From: Diplodia intermedia
Taxonomy: Eukaryota; Ascomycota; Dothideomycetes; Botryosphaeriales; Botryosphaeriaceae
Length of the DNA: 64,000 nucleotides
Direction of reading: 5' to 3'
Assembly (NCBI GenBank): GCA_021495925.1
Contig: JAKEKT010000006.1
Location: 124,001 to 188,000, forward strand
Positions 59,163-64,000 of this stretch are shown piece after piece. A model generated the notes under the pieces. It made no database searches, had not been told where the DNA came from, and worked only from the letters and a program-made list of their open reading frames with translations. The position numbers were made by a program, and so were the translations under genes. The stretch's first letter is position 1, and every line of letters begins with the position of its first letter.

Positions 59163-60362
59163 GGCGGGGGAGAAAAAAAGGCACGCGACTGATTTATTGT
59201 TGTTGTTTATTTATCGTGCACCCCTCGGTCCCTCTCTCTCTTCCCTTGCCCGGCTCCGCGGAATCGATATGGCCGCATATGCATGACGGGGTACACGTGC
59301 GGCGGTCATGGTCTTTGTTTAATTTAGCGTTGGAGACACAACACGCAGAAACAACAAAGGGATATCCCGGCGAGAGAGAGAGACTGGGTGGTTGGTGGGG
59401 GGCGCGTAAGTAAGTAAGCCGCATTGCGGGTTATCATCTGCCCATGCTACTTACATTTTTTTTTGTCTCAGTCGACGGCAATTGATCAGCGAAAACTGTC
59501 GCTCTCCGCGATTTCCACTCAACCCATGTGTGTGAATGATGCCCTTGCCCACCATCATCCTCCTCAACGCATCTCCCGTTAATCTAATATCTCTCCCGTG
59601 CTTGTCTCTGATCGCCGTTGGTGGCGGCCCTGTTCCTCACCGCTTCGCCAATAAAGATACATGCCGGGGGAGGGGCGGCGTGCAGCAATGGTGTCGAAGG
59701 CGGGAATACGAGACAAGGCAAGAAGCAATTTCCGGCTTCTGCGATGACAGTATCTCGCAGGGTGATTGCTCCCTTGTGGTTGAGGAGGAGGAGGAAGCGG
59801 AGGAGGAGGTCAGACACCAGCTCGAAACGGGGCGCGGGGCCTACCTTGATCTCACTCTCTCCCAAACCTCTACCCAGTCAACAAACACCACACGTAGTGT
59901 TCGAGATAAGCCCCTCCACATCGGCCTCGTCTCATTCCCCAGCGGCGGCAAGCCACTGCCATCATAATCATCATCCCCATCGCCCCGCGACGGCCAGCGA
60001 AGCCACGCCACGTTACGCCACTCGACGAGACAGCATTCCAACAATCCAAGACATTCCTTCCATTCCCTTCCACCACCATAGTCGCCATTGTCCCGCCGCA
60101 TGCAATTCGCCAATCATCACGCGTTACCCCCTCCCTCCCCTCCCGGAACATGAGAACTGACGTGCCACAAAAACGCGCATAAGGCGCAAGTCGGGAGAAA
60201 GAAAAGAAACAAAAAGAAAAGTGCGAGATCGATAGCGAAAAAGCAGGGAAGAAAAAAGGAAAGAAAGAAAATCGTCCGAAACGGGGGTCTTTGATCCAAA
60301 AACCCGATCGGATAGATTAAAATTAATAATCCGAAGCTCCGGATGGTGGGGGAGGTGCGAAG

Positions 60363-60389
60363 GGCGGCGGCGGCGGCGGCGGCGGCGGC
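60363..60389. repeat. (GGC)9 trinucleotide repeat
   Basis: Nine perfect GGC units in the gene-poor region. The flanking frames are not convincing, so it is treated as non-coding. Confidence 0.9.
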
Positions 60390-60544
60390 AAAGAACGGGG
60401 AGGCGTACAAGGCGAGACATATGGCAAAAAACAGCCACACACACACATACACATACAAGCTGGCAGGATTCAAAGGGCTGATGATGATGATGATGACGAT
60501 GCTGATTATGTGTACTCTTGCGTTTCTTGCCCCCCCGTACCAAG

Positions 60545-60560
60545 TTTTTTTTTTTTTTTT
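60545..60560. repeat. T16 homopolymer
   Basis: Uninterrupted run of 16 T in the gene-poor region, directly after a C-rich stretch. Confidence 0.9.
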
Positions 60561-60777
60561 CGTTAGAAAAAGTCCAAGCGCAAAGTATCGGATGCATTTC
60601 CGCTATACCTAGTCTACCTGTAAGATAAAACCACCCTGGGACTGGGATGGAGGAGGTGGTGGTGGTGGTGGTCGGTCGGTCGGACACGGATAGACGGGCG
60701 GGCGGGAGGGGCGGACGGCAGAGGATGCGGTGCGCGCGCGTGTATGCATAAGTGTGTGCACGCGGCACTAGGAATGA

Positions 60778-60852
60778 GGGATGGGATGGGATGGGATGGG
60801 AGGCCGGGGTGGTTGCGGGACGGCGCGGTGCGGTGCGGTGCGGTGCGGTGCG
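60778..60852. repeat. (GGGAT)n and (GCGGT)n pentanucleotide repeats
   Basis: Four GGGAT units (60778-60800) are followed after about 25 bases by five GCGGT units (60825-60852). Both are purine-biased pentamers with G-runs on the plus strand. Confidence 0.8.
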
Positions 60853-61014
60853 GAGAGTGTGTAGGCGCACAGTGATATGATGAGGAGGGGCGGGAAGGCG
60901 AGGGCGGACGGGGGGCGATGCAGTCATTGGTTCGTGTCTCTTGTGTGTGCGCGCGCATGTGCGTGTGCGTGTGCGTGTGAGCTGGCAGGGTTTACCAGAG
61001 CAAAGCATCAAGAG

Positions 61015-61032
61015 AGAAAGAAAGAAAGAAAG
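61015..61032. repeat. (GAAA)n microsatellite
   Basis: About four GAAA units at the right end of the microsatellite-dense stretch. Confidence 0.8.
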
Positions 61033-64000
61033 GGCGGGGTAAGAAAGCGATTTGCCGTGGTGCAAAAACGCCCAAGGGCTGGGCTTGATGACTGGGCTGT
61101 CCTGACTTGCGGTTTGCTTTCCCACGGATCCTTCCCTCCGGCGCACTTGTTGATGAAAGGCACGTAGTAGTCAATGTTGGAACCGGGAATTTTGCGGGGA
61201 AGGTTTGCGTCGTGCTGCGCCAAGGAAATACACTGCACAAGACTATTCTCTCAGCCCTCGCTATCGCTATCGTGATTGAAGCTTTAGGAGAACGGTGGGC
61301 CTGAAGGAGCGGTAGGTATCTTCCTTTGGGACCTTCTCACTCGGAGGAAAAGGGGTGCGGTGGCTGGCGCTAGTTTGTGTTGCCGCGCGAGGGAAGAGAG
61401 AAAAGCCAGCGTGCCAGATGACCTGCTTGGGCGGGGGTAGGGCTGAGGTAAGGGCCATGCAAGGCATACGAGACAAAGAAAAAACGAATAATCCAGGGAG
61501 CGAACACTAGTCGTGCAGACAAACGCGTCCCTGGTTTGTGGGGATACCCTCGTCCACAGAGGGATTGGAAGCTGTGGTTGAGCAGGCCGTTGGTACCTCG
61601 GTGGTGCTTACCATGAGTCCCGGCTCGTTTGCATTTCTGTGCATGTCCGGGGCGGGAATGGGTGCGATGCTGATTTCGCAGGCATGTTATTGGTGCGCCC
61701 GCACTTGTACCACCCGGTTGCGTGCGGAGATAGGGCTCGGGCGGGAGTTACATTCGAGTGACCAAACGGACTGACCGGCCACCAGCCAGAAAACCACATG
61801 CACACACGCGGCTTACCACAGACGAGACAGGAATCCAAACACGGAACATCCGGGGCAATGGCCAGGCCGAGGCTGAGCACAGGGCGGAGGAGCCGAGTAC
61901 GGAGACATAATCTGGGGGCGATTTGCGGAGAAGGCGTCGGGGCGCAAGCGCTGACGAGGGTCGTGGCGGCAGGGGAGCAAAGCAAGCTGAGCCATGGCGC
62001 TGACACAACAACCTTCGGATGCTTGCTGACGGCCCCAAGTGCCAACCGCCGTTCCATCGTGTCCTTCCGCTTTGGACCATGTGAGTGTGGACAGGCGGTT
62101 GCGGGCTGGGGGCTGGATGCGCACATGACTCAATCCTGCCAGGTCGACAGGTACACTGACTGCTGCAAGGCGTGGCAGTGGTCTGTGGAGGGCGGCCGGT
62201 GAGGCGGGAGGGCGGTCGGGAAACAACGTGTCTCTGCTCGCATTATCTTGTTGCTATTTCCGTGATGGTCCGCAGCGGCGTGGTGTAGGTGCGCCCAGGG
62301 GGAAATGGCCCGCGCCAGGTTGGGCGGACCTGCTTATCCCTTCCGCCGGGACTGGCCTGCACCGTAGCTGAAAAGCATGCTGAACGTGCGACGCAGGGGT
62401 GAGGGCTGGAATAGGCGTCCGCGTGAGCAGCAGAGGCAGCAAGCAGGAGGCGAGTCGGAGTGTGGTACGGGGTTCAATATATAGCAATCCTGGAGTTGGC
62501 AACATTCGGACGACCCGGCGCTACGGTTCGCCAGCTACTCCGGCCAGTTGCTTGGACCGCTCAGCCTGACAGCTGATGAAACATGCTGCGGCGTTTTGCT
62601 GTTGTGCCGCCGGGGCGCTGGAGGCGCTTGCATGCCCGATTCCATCGTGCATTTGCCGCCGTCGTTGGCGGACGCAAGATGAAGGAGCTGTCGTGGTGTC
62701 AATGCATAGGAGGTTTTTCGGTGCCCTTGACGGCAGGGTGGCTTGTGGTGTCGCGGCCCGTGGACGTTATTTGGATTATCGCGGCGAGCATTGGCTCCAT
62801 GTAGCGGTCAGGTCTGACCCGAGCGCTGCTCGCCCGAAGATGGCTTCGTATCGGTATATTCTCTTCCCGCAGAGGCGATCTCAGGATTGACAGGTCCGCT
62901 GCCGTCGGGAAACCCAGCTCAGGGGAACGCTCGGCGAGCAGAGGCTGCAATCTACGGATGCTCGATGCTAAACGCAGCGCCGGACTCCCCGCAGCAGCGG
63001 CGCAGTGCGCTGGCCAGCTTCCGGAATGAGGGAATGGCACAGCAGCAGCTGGGCCTCAGGGGACCCGAGGGAGCGGAACGGCGTGTATAGGAGCACGTGG
63101 GCTCGAGTGCTCGAGTCCGGTGCGCGCGGCGTGGGGGAGCTAGAGACGCAGGGTGATAGGGAGTGACGTCCGCGCAGAAGACACGTACGTGGGCGGATAA
63201 GCAGCGAGTAGCGAGCCTGGGGACTTACCAACAGCAGCAGGTCATACAGGGCAGCTGGTGATACACGATGGAAGGGCTGCCGTTTATCGAGCCTTGCATT
63301 GATGGCTTGAGGTTCCTTTTGCCTTCCCCACGGCGGGCTGTGTCCGTGCGTGGCTGAGCGGTTGCTCTGCTCTGGCGCCGGCGTCTTCACAGCGCCGATG
63401 ATGCCCGCCTGCAGCTTCACTGCGAGATTGCCGTTGCCGGCCCAACGGCTGCCCGTCCCGGAGCCAAGCAAGCGGTGTTGAGCGGAAATTGATGCACCCC
63501 ATTTGCCAATGCGCGGCTCCAGTGCTCCAATTTCCGCAATTGACCGGTGCTGGGTGCGGAGCGCTGGGCGACGACGACGACGGAAAAAGGAGCAACGGCG
63601 CTGGGCCAGATGACCACGACAGGCACGGCACGCCTGTTTTCGAAGCTCATGCGTGGGGCGGCTCGGCCAGCGGGAGGCGTCGCCCCGGGCGCTGCCGTTG
63701 GTTCGTGAGTTGCTTTTGGTGTTGCGGCGGCCGGAGCATTCGCCCAGGACGCTGCCAACGGCAGACGCCGCATTGACGGCGAGGCATCTTCGTGCCTTGC
63801 CGTGTACCTCCTCTCGGGCTGCCGTCGCGGCCCAAACGAGTCGAGACTGCTTCGCTTGGCTGGCCGACTGAAACGTGGGAGCGGTGGTTAGCGACGCAGC
63901 GGCACGGCGCGAGTCCGCCAGCGCCAGGCGTGGTCGTCGGCATCCACCCGACGACGGCCGAGTCATCTCCCACGCGCTGCGCATCCCACGAGGCCCAACA

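Larger units (their letters stand above)
56332..64000. other. Gene-poor, repeat-rich region (7.7 kb to window end)
   Basis: I find no ORF with domain-like sequence, consistent codon bias and a plausible start over 7.7 kb, against an average spacing of about 4 kb elsewhere. The longest frames (60124-61146 minus, 62968-63984 minus) are Arg/Ser/Pro-rich and follow simple repeats or high GC. From about 58.9 to 61.1 kb the sequence is crowded with microsatellites, T/A runs and TATA-like words. It could be the long upstream region of a gene beyond the right edge, or host non-coding transcripts. Confidence 0.5.

Noticed and set aside
60124..61146. 340-codon minus-strand frame across the microsatellite region
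   Set aside because: The sequence is dominated by translated simple repeats (poly-Arg, Thr-Arg, His, Pro) and no conserved segment is seen.
62968..63984. 338-codon minus-strand frame near the right edge
   Set aside because: It starts with ATG but is Arg/Ser/Ala-rich throughout, overlaps other long frames in GC-rich DNA and shows no motif. It remains possible but unsupported.
1..64000. tRNA, rRNA, transposase, LTR or CRISPR features
   Set aside because: I scanned the spacers by eye for T-arm motifs, rRNA cores, reverse transcriptase/transposase motifs and long terminal repeats and found none. A tRNAscan or RepeatMasker run was not possible here.

Overview
The window is nuclear DNA of a filamentous ascomycete (Pezizomycotina). 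The support is short GT..AG introns of 46-80 bases, widely spaced single-gene transcription units on both strands, and a gene set typical of that group: hybrid histidine kinase, purine nucleoside permease, IKS1 kinase, RIC8, ExgD-type glucanase, and Cep57/Ppc89-type spindle pole protein. The protein style fits Dothideomycetes, but I cannot fix the order from sequence alone. I see no rRNA, tRNA, CRISPR array, transposase or virus-like gene.

Layout. 0.9-10.8 kb: a short-chain dehydrogenase, a small orphan protein, and an ABCC transporter divergent from an acyl-CoA oxidase-like gene. 10.9-17.5 kb: a GAF-type hybrid histidine kinase and a secreted purine nucleoside permease-like protein, both on the minus strand. 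19.6-25.5 kb: IKS1-like kinase and RIC8, both minus. 26.3-34.0 kb: RIF1 and a glucose-6-phosphate 1-epimerase, both plus. 35.3-44.4 kb: an unassigned 1021-residue fungal protein, a membrane-anchored exo-1,3-beta-glucanase (ExgD type) and an 11-exon NMN adenylyltransferase, all minus. 45.9-56.3 kb: a UFD4/TRIP12-type HECT ubiquitin ligase and a Cep57/Ppc89-type spindle pole protein, both plus. 56.3-64.0 kb: 7.7 kb with no convincing gene and many simple repeats.

I rebuilt 14 multi- or single-exon models whose summed exons all give an open frame divisible by three, plus one small ORF. Most genes are unrelated housekeeping functions: signalling (RIC8, IKS1, histidine kinase), telomere and replication timing (RIF1), NAD synthesis, sugar phosphate metabolism, wall remodelling, ubiquitination and the spindle pole. 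The only stretch with an accessory flavour is 0.9-10.8 kb (SDR, ABC transporter, acyl-CoA oxidase-like). No backbone synthase is visible, so calling it a metabolite cluster would be speculation.

I did not find a clear new biological system. The observations most worth a second look are the microexon-rich NMNAT gene, the 3n readable intron in UFD4, the paired PP1-docking motifs of RIF1, the 464-base intron of the permease gene, the unassigned 1021-residue protein, the 81-bp direct repeat near 15.1 kb and the repeat-rich gene-poor right end.
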